Source of the DNA: Lytechinus pictus
Taxonomy: Eukaryota > Echinodermata > Echinoidea > Temnopleuroida > Toxopneustidae
Reading direction: 5' to 3'
Length of the DNA: 64,000 bases
Assembly: GCF_037042905.1 (NCBI RefSeq)
Contig: NC_087251.1
Location: 32,467,001-32,531,000, forward strand
The translations under genes and the position numbers were made by a program. The notes below the pieces were generated by a model. That model searched no databases and was not told the DNA's origin. It saw only the letters and a program-made list of their open reading frames with translations. Below, piece by piece: positions 1 to 11,382 of this stretch; position 1 is the first letter of the stretch; every line of letters begins with the position of its first letter.

Positions 1-518
1 GCGCTGCCAGCTCGGATCATCATCTCTTATCCAGTCTCATGGAGATTAAGATTGAACTGAAGGAAGAGATAGAGAACCTGGGGATGAAGATGAATCGCTT
101 AGACGACCAGATAGCTGACATCATCAAAATATTCTCACCAGACGTATCGCAGTACTCGTCCAGTATGGCCAGCTCAAGTAGTTCACAAATGGGATCTTGT
201 AATGAAGTGCCCTTGAGTTCACCACAGAAGTCACCCATGGTTGTCCAGGTTAGGGAACATGGTGACGCTTCATCAGACAGTAGCGGTTTGGGTGAGCAAC
301 GTAGCTCTAGTGTGACGTCAACGGGTTCGGCAACATCAAGGCAAACCTTGTCCAGCAATGGAGGTCGTAGTCCGACAGCGATGGCCGCGCATCGAGGGCC
401 TCCTCCTGTAGAGAACACGTTGGACCTCGTTGAACACGATGCCCAAATCGATGCGGGTTCCTTGTCTGAGATTGAATCCCCTCCCAGCCCGGGACCAAGA
501 GGCAATCCAGAATTCTGA
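1..518 (+). CDS. EAG-type voltage-gated K+ channel (KCNH family), C-terminal exon, partial
   Basis: The reading frame is open from the window edge (codons from base 3) to a TGA at 516-518, so this is the last coding exon, or part of it, of a gene entering from the left. The start of the visible part forms a short amphipathic helix (ELKEEIENLGMKMNRLDDQ, then IADIIKIF). This matches the C-terminal tetramerising coiled coil of EAG channels; I recall the pattern LKEDIKALNAKM..EKQLSEILRIL from human KCNH1. After it comes a Ser-rich low-complexity tail with SPPSPGP near the end. The family forms tetrameric voltage-gated K+ channels in the plasma membrane. The transmembrane, PAS and cyclic-nucleotide-binding-homology regions lie outside the window. 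The choice of EAG (KCNH1/5) over ERG or ELK rests on the coiled coil alone. The upstream acceptor cannot be seen. Confidence 0.62.
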   Translation, partial: AASSDHHLLSSLMEIKIELKEEIENLGMKMNRLDDQIADIIKIFSPDVSQYSSSMASSSSSQMGSCNEVPLSSPQKSPMVVQVREHGDASSDSSGLGEQRSSSVTSTGSATSRQTLSSNGGRSPTAMAAHRGPPPVENTLDLVEHDAQIDAGSLSEIESPPSPGPRGNPEF

Positions 519-1537
519 TCTTTCAAACTCTCTAAGAGCAAAAAGATTCATGACTCTTTTTTTCCAATGGCCAAAGGAACTTATGAAAACTTATCTATAA
601 CAAAAAAAAGATCCGACCCTTGTTCTTAGCACTATCTTAAAGATACCATTAAGAGAATGTGGGTCTTTAAGATTCAAGAGAGGATCCTTCCTGGCAGCAG
701 TAAGGAAAATGAAGTAGAAAAGGAAATAAATCTACTAATAAAATCGAATGGGTACTCCTACGCATGCGGGAATTCTACCGCACTCCCTTTGCTTGATTTT
801 CATGACATCTAGCTAAAGCAGCAGTGCACAGAACCTGGAAATGCTACCAAAATGCAATGATTTCCAGATTGCTCATTTTATAGACTGTTACTACAGACTG
901 TGGTGTGCACTCTCGTTTCGGTTTTCATTGCTTTTTCACGTCCACAGTTTCGTAAAGTCCTTATGTGAAAGTGGGCTTTAAACACTGTCTTGAAGACAGT
1001 TATCAAGCTTTATAAGAGCAGTGATATCTTCCTGTCACGCCGCTGTGTAGCTCGGAATCATGCCTATCTCATTTCGATAAATAATATGATTTCATCTTTG
1101 CCCACAGTAAGCTACATCACCAGGGTTGAGGGTTAAGGGCGACCGTTCATTCTTTTCCCTTTAAGTATATGGGGGAGAACAGTATAAAAAGAGAGTCACA
1201 ATGCCGTTTAATTCTAAAGTGCATGTCAATAAACGTGCGTGTCAAACAAACTTTGAAAATTGAAAATGCCTTTCAACTGGAAATTTCACATAACATGGGG
1301 ATATTTTGTGGGTCTTTCCTATATGATTATCAAGGGCATTTTCCTAGTCTGAAATATTTTTGTGATACGCGTCGTACATTTTGAAAAGAACAAATCAATT
1401 GTACGATCGATCGCTTATAATGTGGGAAAAAGGACCAGAAGACCCAAATCTAACGTTTATCTTTATCATGAGGTTTAAAAAAGTGGTGTTATTGGACCAT
1501 ACTGCACCGTAAACCGGGAATTTCCAGGTGAACAAAA
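519..1537 (+). other. Probable 3' UTR and downstream flank of the KCNH gene
   Basis: There is no convincing coding frame here. AATAAA-like hexamers occur near 725 and 737, just downstream of the channel stop codon, and could serve as polyadenylation signals. The exact 3' end cannot be fixed from sequence alone. Confidence 0.3.
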
Positions 1538-1822
1538 TATGATAATAATAGACAGTTCTTGTATAGCGCATAACACATTATGAATAACGTCTCTATGCGC
1601 TTCCAAAGGACTTGGATATTATTACCCCGGCTGTAGCTCAAGCAGCCTTCCAGCGCTCAGTGCATTTCAAGGAATACCCCTGCCAGGTACCCATTCACCT
1701 CACCTAGGTTGAGTGCAGCACAATGTGGATACATTTCTTGCTGAAGGAAACTACGCAATGGCTGGGATTCGAACCACGACCCTCTGTTTCAAAGTCCGGA
1801 GACTAATCCACTGGGCCACAAC
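1538..1822 (-). mobile_element. tRNA-derived SINE, tail type A
   Basis: Read on the minus strand, it starts with a tRNA-like head: a box-A-like region (GGCCCAGTGGATTAGTC) and a box B (GGTTCGAATCCC, seen on the plus strand as GGGATTCGAACC near 1764-1775). A non-tRNA body (CACATTGTGCTGCACTCAAC) follows. The 3' tail contains CCAAGTCCTTTGG, then GCGCTATACAAGAACTG and TTATTATCAT repeats. The same head and body recur at 15.5 kb (-) and 28.0 kb (+), and related copies lie near 53.4 kb and 60.0 kb. The tRNA fold is degenerate, so this is a retroposon and not a working tRNA gene. Confidence 0.8.
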
Positions 1823-2910
1823 AGAACTTCACCCTTTTCCTTAAGTAAAGGCAATAATCATGTTTGTCGACAAATCTCGATGCTTTTCATATGACCCTGA
1901 TACAATAAGAAAAACGTTGCCTGATAATAACCTATTACATTTTGACGTAACATTAAGAAAGAATTTATTACTCTAATCGCAAAAGCTTAGAAAAAAAAAT
2001 AATGTTAGCCTATCACAACATGATTATTCCAAAACATTATATTCCTTATTCAAATGAAGACATACTTAAAGCTCTTAATTAATAATTAGTCTTTTCAAAG
2101 ATTCTTTGAATTAACAGAACAAAATACAGAACGGTGTGCTGCAGATACAAACTTATTTTGAAGAAAAACACTACACAAATAAAGTGAACTGTGATGTAAA
2201 AACGCAATGTTTTTATAGCACTACGTACGTATCAACCTCTTCGTTCAAATTTATTTTTCTACATTAAGTAAAAAGCTTGTACATAATTTTATATTGATAT
2301 AATGATGAAAGTATGAATGAAAGAATATGCCAATGTGTTCACTATTTCTCTTTCATTTAATTTTATTCATCTTATTTTCATTATTTGTATAACAGAATGT
2401 ATTCTAGAAAATGGAGACTAATGATTGACGCTGTTTTTATGATAGGGTATGTTTTTGCACCAAGGAGGAAAGTATCGATAATGATGGTGGTTCATTTCAC
2501 AAAGAATGCAACTTAAAATAATAAATTATCTATTATAATTCCAGGGGGTGTATTGTAGAGCTGAAGGCTGAGGATTGTCTAAAGTTTTAAACAAGTTAAA
2601 TAAAAAGTTTAATCAATTAAAAAAGGGTTTAAACAATCCGTTAGCGTGACGGGTTAAAAAAAACGTGCTTACATTTTTTTTACAGTGTTGATGAACGCTG
2701 TGTCCAGTTTATAATTCTTTAAAATTAGTTTTTTTTTTAAGTTGTCTGTTTATTCACCTTTGGTGTGAAAACATTCGCGTCATATCATCAATTCTGTCCA
2801 CGTTTTATCGTGAGGTGGTGTAATAACTATATGGTTTAATGATAATTTTGGTCAAGTCAAAATGAAAATCACATCAAAGAATGATATTATACTGAATGGT
2901 TAATTATCCC

Positions 2911-3097
2911 GGGGTCCGTTTCATTAAGCTGTTCGCAAGTAAGGAGCGACTTTAAGAACGAATGGTGAACCTTTCTTATTTGCTAAATAATCACAAATGA
3001 ACACTTAATGGTGAACATCATTTACTACAAGAAAGGATCACCAGTCGTTCTTAAAGTCACTCTCAACTTACGAACAGCTTCATGAAACGGCCCCCTG
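2911..3097. mobile_element. Fold-back MITE, family 1 (copy 1)
   Basis: The two halves are near-perfect inverted repeats. The left arm begins CCGTTTCATTAAGCTGTTCG and the right arm ends CGAACAGCTTCATGAAACGG. Inner arm words TTTAAGAACGA and TCGTTCTTAAA also pair. Two more copies, at 26931-27106 and 56848-57019, share the sequence and length (about 170-190 bp), which shows a dispersed non-autonomous family with no coding capacity. Confidence 0.8.
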
Positions 3098-6000
3098 GTC
3101 AAAATCAGAGTAAATTTTCATAAAGTAAAAAAGATGACAACGTACAAATGAAAATCAATACATACGATATAATGATATATATTTTTTTCAATTTCGTGCA
3201 TGCCCGGGTGAGCGGAAAAGGAATAAGGAAACAATTCATTTATCGTTTTGTAAAAGTAACTTTATACCAAATTGAGAATTGACTTTGGTTATGAAGTAAA
3301 AGGATGTTGACAGCAATTTTTCATGATAGAACATGGAATAAATGAAAATATCATTTTTGACAATAGCAAATTTTGATGATAAGACATCGTAGATGTAGAC
3401 TGCTTTTTTTATTTATAGATAAATAAACTATCGATCTTTCATCTCGTGATTTATGCACATAGAGCAAGTAAAAAGAATCAAGTGTCAAAAACAAATGGAA
3501 TATTCCATGTGATTGAGATACGAGTGATATTATGATGTCATCACTTATATACACATGTTGTACATATACACATCGCGTTTGCGCATATACAGTTTATGAA
3601 AGATGTTTTTATATTGGGATTTCCGCTTTCCTTTATGCGAAAAATTGTTATTGATGCACATATCACCCAGTTTCTCATTATCCTCAATCTGTTTGATTTC
3701 ATACGAGATTGGTGATCGTAATTACTTTCAGGTTTTTGAACTCATCTATATTTGTACACTATAAACGTCCGTCGACACTGAACTTGTAAATATATATCGG
3801 GAGAGCTTTATGTCGGCATTGGCAACGAAATGAATTAAGAATTATCGATACGTTCATAATTTTATGTATTCAGATTATGTCTTAACTTGCGCAATATTTA
3901 GAGTTTATATATCAATGTAAATAGAAATATAGCCTTAAAAGATAATATCAGATTTTCATTCTTATATCATTGTGATCTATATATTTCTTAGAAAAACATT
4001 ATATTTGTTGTCTTTAACCGATGTGTTCTCACAAGATCTTTACATTCAGATTGCTTCGATTATTTATTCTAACTACTGTGGATGTGTGTTGATTTGAATA
4101 AGAAATTCGCCCTCCCCTATATAATCTTAAACGTATTTGTCTAAAACGAACCCCTTTTATAAATTGTGAACTCCCCCGCCCCCCCCCCCCCCAAAGAAAA
4201 AAGAAAGAAAGAAAGAAATAAATCGTGTTTCGGATAAAGGTTTGGGTTGGTCGGTAGGGTAATTTTTTTATTATAATGATCAAGTTTTCCTTATTTTTGC
4301 AAAGGTTGTTCTTTAAGGCATATTTTCAATAAAAATGAAATTAATTGAGGTAATCACAAAATGACCTTCAAAACATGTTGATGGTCGAAATTGTATCCTT
4401 TTCAAGTCGTTCTACAAGTTCACGAATCATCCTTTACTTCTATTTTATTTATCTTTGTCTGAGAGAAATCTCGATTACTGTTCTCACAAATAATGCCTTT
4501 TTTCTCATTTTAATCAAAATAATGGAACAATATATATGTGTAATCTTTACAGATAGATGCTACTGTTGTTGTAATAGATAACAATGTGTGAATTTTACTA
4601 TACGGTGTGCCTTAATGCAATATTTTTCAATTGTGTGCGGGAAGTTTTTCAATGTTTTATTGATTATATACGAAAATCCTTTCCGTATGACAATACCATT
4701 ATCCTAAATATTTATGAGACAGTTATATGTAGGCTAATATTTTTTAAACTGGCTCTAAAGCAACACAATTTCTGTTGGAGCTTTAGTTTAATCTGCCGTC
4801 TTTTTCACTGGGAGATAAAGCCTCTATAAGCTCTCTGTCTTTACGAGCGGGAACTCTTCGTAATAATAAGCACATAGTAAAAAAAAATCAAAATTAGCCA
4901 ATGGTTTTCTTTGACAAAAAAATGGTATGCTTTTATAAAATTGATGGTATATTCAAAGCATCACGTTTAATTTTTTTCAAATAATCAATTAGGCCAATTT
5001 TAAACTGTGATATTTGTTTATATTTAATGGAAATGGCAACAAACAAAAATGATATTCCGATTATGTGCGTTGTAGGAAGTATTTTGCAATCGAAAAATAA
5101 ATTACAATATTTACTCAGGTAAATGCAAAGAATTTCAGCAAGTAAAATGGCTTCGCATTGCATAAGCTTTCAGAATTCTATATCTTTATCTATAGATAAG
5201 AAAAAACGGGAAGTATTGTCTGTATAATTTTGAACTCTTACGCTTATGACCCAGTTATAAGTACTTAAACAAATAAATGTATATCATTTGGGCAAGGGCA
5301 TATAAAGATACAATTTATAATTAAATTCATAATCGTAGGCCTACTTGATTGTATGCTCATGGATAATAGTGACGGAACATAATCACCTCTAATTCTTGTC
5401 ATCTCCGTCAGATTTTATTAAAAAAAATACAAAAGAACCACAAATCGAGCTACAACAAAAACAATTATATTTGTTCAACGTTGCTATTTGCCACGTTATA
5501 ATCCGTTTCAATTTCAAAACGAGTTTTTTTTTAAAAGAAACCCTTGTCGGGTATGTAGGCCTATTTGAATTATAGACACAGCGTATTGTAATGAAATGTT
5601 GCCTGTCAACAGTTTTCTTTGCTCGCCATGAATTGATTGATTTTGCTTCAAGTTATCACTACATATTGTATTTTAAAATACTACTATTATGGATATTGGT
5701 ATTCCATACACGTATACAATTTTACAGCATATTCAAAGCATTCCAATAAACAATTTTAGAATTATTTTGACGATATCACATAAAGAATATCACCCTCATA
5801 TTTTTATTTTTCCTGCAAACAAAATGCTGCGTGAAATTCTTTGGTATTTATTTTTCGAGTATCTTTCCTCAAACCTATACATTCCTACATTTCGTTCACT
5901 GGTATATTTATGTTCTTGTATTTAAAAAAAAAAGACAACATAAAATCATTCCAAGAATGGTACTGATTTTCATTCAAGAATTGTGCAAGCCAAATAACTG

Positions 6001-7261
6001 AGAATTTTTGCTTTCAGATTACTATGATGTGTATACTATACTTCGTTAATCTGTGTGAGATATAGGTAAATCATTGATAATTATTTTTTTTAAGTCGATC
6101 TTATGACATGATCATCAGAGAACGAGATCAAAATGAGACAAAGATTAAGTTTTTATTATCGTTTCTTTGCCACAGAAAGTCGGAAGATTAGATATAATTT
6201 TTTATTTGCTTGTCGTTGCCTTTTCTTTGTATGCCGTACTAGCCAAGAACAAAATCAGAATGAAAATGATTATTCAGATTTATTCGACGTGTCAGTTTGA
6301 TACCTTTTGATTTGTAAGTTTAATCGGATTTGATGAGATATTTGTTGTTTTAATTAAATCGTATTCTTGGGCACTTACCAAGTACATGTGTCAATGACAT
6401 AACATTTTCGGCCTTCCTGTCCATGTTTTCATTTGTCTCAATCTGATTATATTTCCCTCTCCTTTCTTTCTTATGTGTGTAAAATATTTCTGTTCGGGTT
6501 TAAGCGTTCATTTATTTGGAGTTCAAAGTTGATATTATCCATTACATAACCAAGCATTACTTGATTTTCAAAATTGGAAGAAAAAAATAGGAACAAGGCA
6601 GGATTTGATGATTGGTGCTTTTTATCTGTAAAACGTTTTAAGCCGTATTCCCGATATAAAAAAAGCTGAAAATTCGGATGTTCTATTATTAGCAAAGGCG
6701 CCACATCGGGGGCAACTACCCCCCCTGATTTTCAAATTAGAGAGAGAGAAAGTCGGAGAGAAAGTAAAACGTTAGACAGGGAAGAAAGAGGAAGAGCAGG
6801 ATGGAAAGGGAAGAAATAAGAATAAAGGTTATGAGACAGAGAAGACTGTGACGTGTAACTCTGTACCAATATCAGTCACTGGAGAGAAAGAACAACAACA
6901 AAAAAGACACAATCATCTTTACATCGCTTTGCGCCCCCCCCCCCCTAGTGCCGCCCCTGAAATGATAAGAATATGCAATTTTCAAAATCATAATCAATTC
7001 TTACGAGCACAAGGAATAGACATAAACACACAAATTATTGATTACATCTTTGCTAAGAAATTCATCTGCAATTGTATGAGCCTGAAGACCAAATGTCGAT
7101 GATTTCAACAAGTGTAACTTGACATTCAAAATGAATAACCTGTATTTTTCAACAAAAAATATGTTTTTGTAATCACTCATTTTAAATTTTTTTGTTTTGA
7201 TATTGTCCATTGGACATACATATTCTTGATATGCAGCATTTTTGTTATCTTCAAAACGAGG

Positions 7262-7760
7262 CAAATGAAATAAATCGCCAACCAACTCTAATACAGCATC
7301 AATCACTCAATTAAAAAAAAAAATGTTTTGGTCCAATCATATTGCTCACTCAAATCTCTCAGAAATTGCCCAGTGTATCCCATAACCTCAGTCAGCAAAA
7401 AATCCATTATCTCAACAAACATCAATCAACTATATGAAAGACATCATTGGGAATTTTTCATTAAAAAAGAGTCCTTTACAACTGCAACATACACTCATAA
7501 AGTCATTTTCACATACTTCAAATTTATGCAGTCTTTTTTATATAAATGAAATAAAATCACCAACCAAATATAATACAAAATTAATCATTCATTTAATAAT
7601 CTTCTTTTTTTCAGTTCACTCATATTGCTCATTCAAAATTTTTCAGAAGTAGTCCACTGTATCCCCATACCTCAGTCAGCAACTAAATCATTATCCCACT
7701 TAACAAAAATTCACTACGTGTAATTACCATTACTGAGAATTTCATTTTAAAAGAGTCCTT
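7262..7760. repeat. Diverged direct repeat, period about 280 bp
   Basis: The stretch beginning near 7264 (AAATGAAATAAATCGCCAAC, later CATATTGCTCA and ACCTCAGTCAGCA) recurs from about 7545 in the same order (AAATGAAATAAAATCACCAAC, CATATTGCTCA, ACCTCAGTCAGCA). Substitutions and small indels separate the two copies, so it is an old local duplication. No coding role is visible. Confidence 0.6.
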
Positions 7761-8199
7761 CAAAACGATATGAATGCATATTCAAGTACAATAATTTACG
7801 CACACTCTCTTATATTATTATCATTTATTATTTCTTTAATTTATATTTATTAGTCAATATCAATATCAATATAAAGATTTCTGCTAAAAGGTTAAACTAT
7901 ATTTCATTCAGATTATGAACGAAAGATTATGAATTATGAATGATACACCAAATGTAACATACATGATACTGATTTTAGAATATTATATTGCACAGGAATC
8001 GTGGGAAAACTACCTACATCTATAAATTGATGTGTCACTTTGATAACCTACTGCTCAATCTCGTATTTTATTTTCACATCTCTTTTAGAAACTATTCAAA
8101 AAAGATATTCCAATCATCACAGAAAATACTCCTCATTTCATTTTTTATCCTTAGTAAACATCTTTAACCAACTCATATTATGGTTATGTCAAGAAAACA

Positions 8200-9863
8200 T
8201 ATGAAGATTTATATAAAATCTAAGTCTAATTAAATGCATGCAATTAAAAAATATGGCTTCTATAAATTACATATGAAGATTTATATAAAATGTTAAATCT
8301 AAGTCTAATCAAATGCATGCAATTAAAAATATGGCTTCTATAAATTACATATGAAGATTTATATAAATCTAAGTCTAATCAAACGCATGCAATTAAAAAA
8401 TATGGCTTCTATAAATTACATATGAAGATTTATATAAAATGTTAAATCTAAGTCTAATCAAATGCATGCAATTAAAAATATGGCTTCTATAAATTACATA
8501 TGAAGATTTATATCAATCTAAGTCTAATCAAACGCATGCAATTAAAAAATATGGCTTCTATAAATTACATATGAAGATTTATATAAAATGTTAAATCTAA
8601 GTCTAATCAAATGCATGCAATTAAAAAATATGTCTTCTATAAATTACATATGAAGATTTATATAAATCTAAGTCTAATCAAACGCATGCAATTAAAAAAT
8701 ATGGCTTCTATAAATTACATATGAAGATTTATATAAAATGTTAAACCTAAGTCTAATCAAATGAATGCAATAAAAAAAATATGGCTTCTATAAATTACAT
8801 ATGAAGATTTATATAAAATGTTAAATCTAAGTCTAATCAAATGCATGCAATTAAAAATATGGCTTCTATAAATTACATATGAAGATTTATATCAATCTAA
8901 GTCTAATCAAACGCATGCAATTAAAAAATATGGCTTCTATAAATTACATATGAAGATTTATATAAAATGTTAAACCTAAGTCTAATCAAATGCATGCAAT
9001 TAAAAAATATGGCTTCTATAAATTACATATGAAGATTTATATAAAATGTTAAATCTAATCAAATGAATGCAATCAAAAATATGGCTTCTATAAATTACAT
9101 ATGAAGATTTATATAAAATGTTAAACCTAAGTCTAATCAAATGCATGCAATTAAAAAATATGGCTTCTATAAATTACATATGAAGATTTATATAAAATGT
9201 TAAACCTAAGTCTAATCAAATGCATGCAATTAAAAAATATGGCTTCTATAAATTACATATGAAGATTTATATAAAATGTTAAACCTTAGTCTAATCAAAT
9301 GCATGCAATTAAAAAATATGGCTTCTATAAATTACATATGAAGATTTATGTAAAATGTTAAATCTAAGTCTAATCAAATGCATGCAATTAAAAATATGGC
9401 TTCTATAAATTACAAATGAAGATTTATATAAAATCTAAGTCTAATCAAATGCATGCAATTAAAAATATGGCTTCTATAAATTACATATGAAGATTTATAT
9501 AAAATGTTAAATCTAAGTCTAATCAAATGCATGCAATTAAAAAATATGTCTTCTATAAATTACATACGAAGATTTATATAAAATGTTAAATCTAAGTCTA
9601 ATCAAATGCATGCAATTAAAAATATGGCTTCTATAAATTACATATGAAGATTTATATAAAATCTAAGTCTAATCAAATGCATGCAATTAAAAAATATGGC
9701 TTCTATAAATTACATATGAAGATTTATATAAAATGTTAAATCTAAGTCTAATCAAATGCATGCAATTAAAAAATATGGCTTCTATAAATTACATATGAAG
9801 ATTTATATAAAATCTAAGTCTAATCAAATGCATGCAATTAAAAATATGGCTTCTATAAATTAC
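8200..9863. repeat. Minisatellite, ~72/78-bp units, about 22 copies
   Basis: The words ATGGCTTCTATAAATTACAT and ATGAAGATTTATAT recur every 70-80 bp. There are two unit types: a long one with AAATGTTAAATCTAAGTC and a short one lacking the AAATGTT insert. They alternate in the first third of the array, which gives a dimeric higher-order period near 150 bp; long units dominate later. Each unit carries the palindromic word TGCATGCA. Units are highly similar, which points to recent amplification. The array ends at about 9863, where the sequence changes to CTAAGGTG. Confidence 0.95.
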
Positions 9864-9954
9864 TCTAAGGTGTACCAAGACATAAAGAATAAATAGAACA
9901 GAGGTATATAAAGTGGAAAGACACATGGTAACAGAACTAGAAACTCGGTTCACA

Positions 9955-10450
9955 ATGGTGTAGTGGTACCGCTTGTACGCACGCAGGCTGGAAAAAAGGC
10001 ATTTTCTCATAGTGCTGCCATTCTCTGGAATCAGCTGGATAGTGGTACCCGTAGTGCAGTCTGGAGGCAATCCCTCGCTACATCTTATTGGAGAGCGATA
10101 AACTACTACTAAATTAAAAATAACTACCCCTATCTGGCTGATTCCAGGGACAAGCAATCAAGTAAACACAAAATTAATCAATAAACATATGATCATAGGG
10201 AATATATAATATATGGATTTGCATATGCACAATATGTTGACTTTTGTTCTACATACACACATGTATTTCAGTATGCCTGTGTGTATGTCCTGCATGTTGC
10301 TTGTCTCTTTGAACATATTTTCTTCCTTGTTTACTACCTTTTCATTGTTTGTACTTGTTATATGTATGTATTTGTTACTTGTATGCAGGGCCCCCAAGAA
10401 AAACAGTGCTTAGTCCACTGATGGGGTTACCCTGGGTAAACAAAACAAAA
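9955..10450 (+). mobile_element. 3' end of a CR1/L2-like LINE, decayed and 5'-truncated
   Basis: A plus-strand frame at about 9990-10110 reads KKAFSHSAAILWNQL and then a basic stretch. This resembles the extreme C-terminus of LINE reverse-transcriptase proteins (F..A...WN.LP type). A T-rich 3' segment follows, then the tail GCAGGGCCCCCAAGAAAAAC, TTACCCTGGGTAAAC and AAATAAATAAATAA. The same tail design occurs in the SINEs at 22.5 and 28.0 kb. Most of the element is missing and the preserved frame is short, so the family call is tentative. Confidence 0.45.
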
Positions 10451-11382
10451 TAAATAAATAAATAAAACAAATGAGAAGGGTGAATTCTATTTTCCAATTA
10501 CAAAAAAAAAGATTAAATAGATGGAGTGAATATGATAGTAATAATAAATTTGATATAATAATGGCTATGGAAAAGGGAAAGCCAAGGATGAAATATATCT
10601 AGTATGCACATGTGTCTGCTTACAACTAATCCTATATTTATAAGATTTGTAGAAAATTTGGCGGTAGATACATCCTCAGAACAACCAAATAACATTCAAG
10701 CACATACATGTACAACACAATTACAATGCCAGGGCTATTAATCACTCCTCACCTGTACTACCTCATCATTAAAAAACATTTTAAAGTATCATATCAAGTA
10801 TATTTGCCATTATCTCCTTTGTGAATTTACTACTTAAAATTTTAATCAAGGGCAGATTACATGTTCAAATTAATTTCAAAATGATATTTACAATGCTGTT
10901 ACTATCATGTATTTAATTATATTCACCAATAATAATAAAGACAGAGACAGTACCTAACATAACCAACCAATGTGTTCCTTCTTCGGGAAGTTTAAGTCAC
11001 ATAAAAACATACATGTGCATTATCATGGGGACTTGTGCATTATATTTACAAACTGTAAAATATAGGACTAATTTGCTCATATGAGGAAAGCAAAACACAT
11101 TTATACACACTTAGGAAATAGATAGGACATTTTAATAATCCCAACAAAATAGTTTGCATAGATACATATATTGATTTATAAATGTATTCTTCCTAATCTG
11201 CAAACCGTAAAACATCTAGAAAATTATTCTTTCTACATATTTGGTCATTCTTAAACATAGATTTATTGAGTTTTGTTTTATGCTTCAAATAGACCCTTAA
11301 CATCATCATACATACCTACTCGAGATTAATAGATAACAAATATATATCCATCCATTTCTACCCGGTTGTTTTTTTTTACTCT

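Larger units (their letters stand above)
1823..8199. other. Gene-poor AT-rich intergenic stretch
   Basis: Apart from the fold-back element at 2911-3097 and the diverged direct repeat at 7262-7760, only short chance frames are present. There are homopolymer runs (a C run at about 4176-4192 and another near 6935-6945) and scattered TAGGCCTA-type words. No protein family could be recognised on either strand. Confidence 0.5.

Noticed and set aside
20-541. 173-codon open frame on the minus strand opposite the KCNH exon
   Set aside because: It is the antisense of a real coding exon whose coiled coil matches a known family. The antisense frame shows no recognisable motif.
8200-9863. CRISPR-like array
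   Set aside because: The units are contiguous with no unique spacers, and the setting is an animal genome. It is a minisatellite.
10213-10413. 66-codon plus-strand frame with hydrophobic segments
   Set aside because: It lies in the T-rich 3' part of a decayed LINE. Hydrophobic residues come from T-rich codons and there is no family match.
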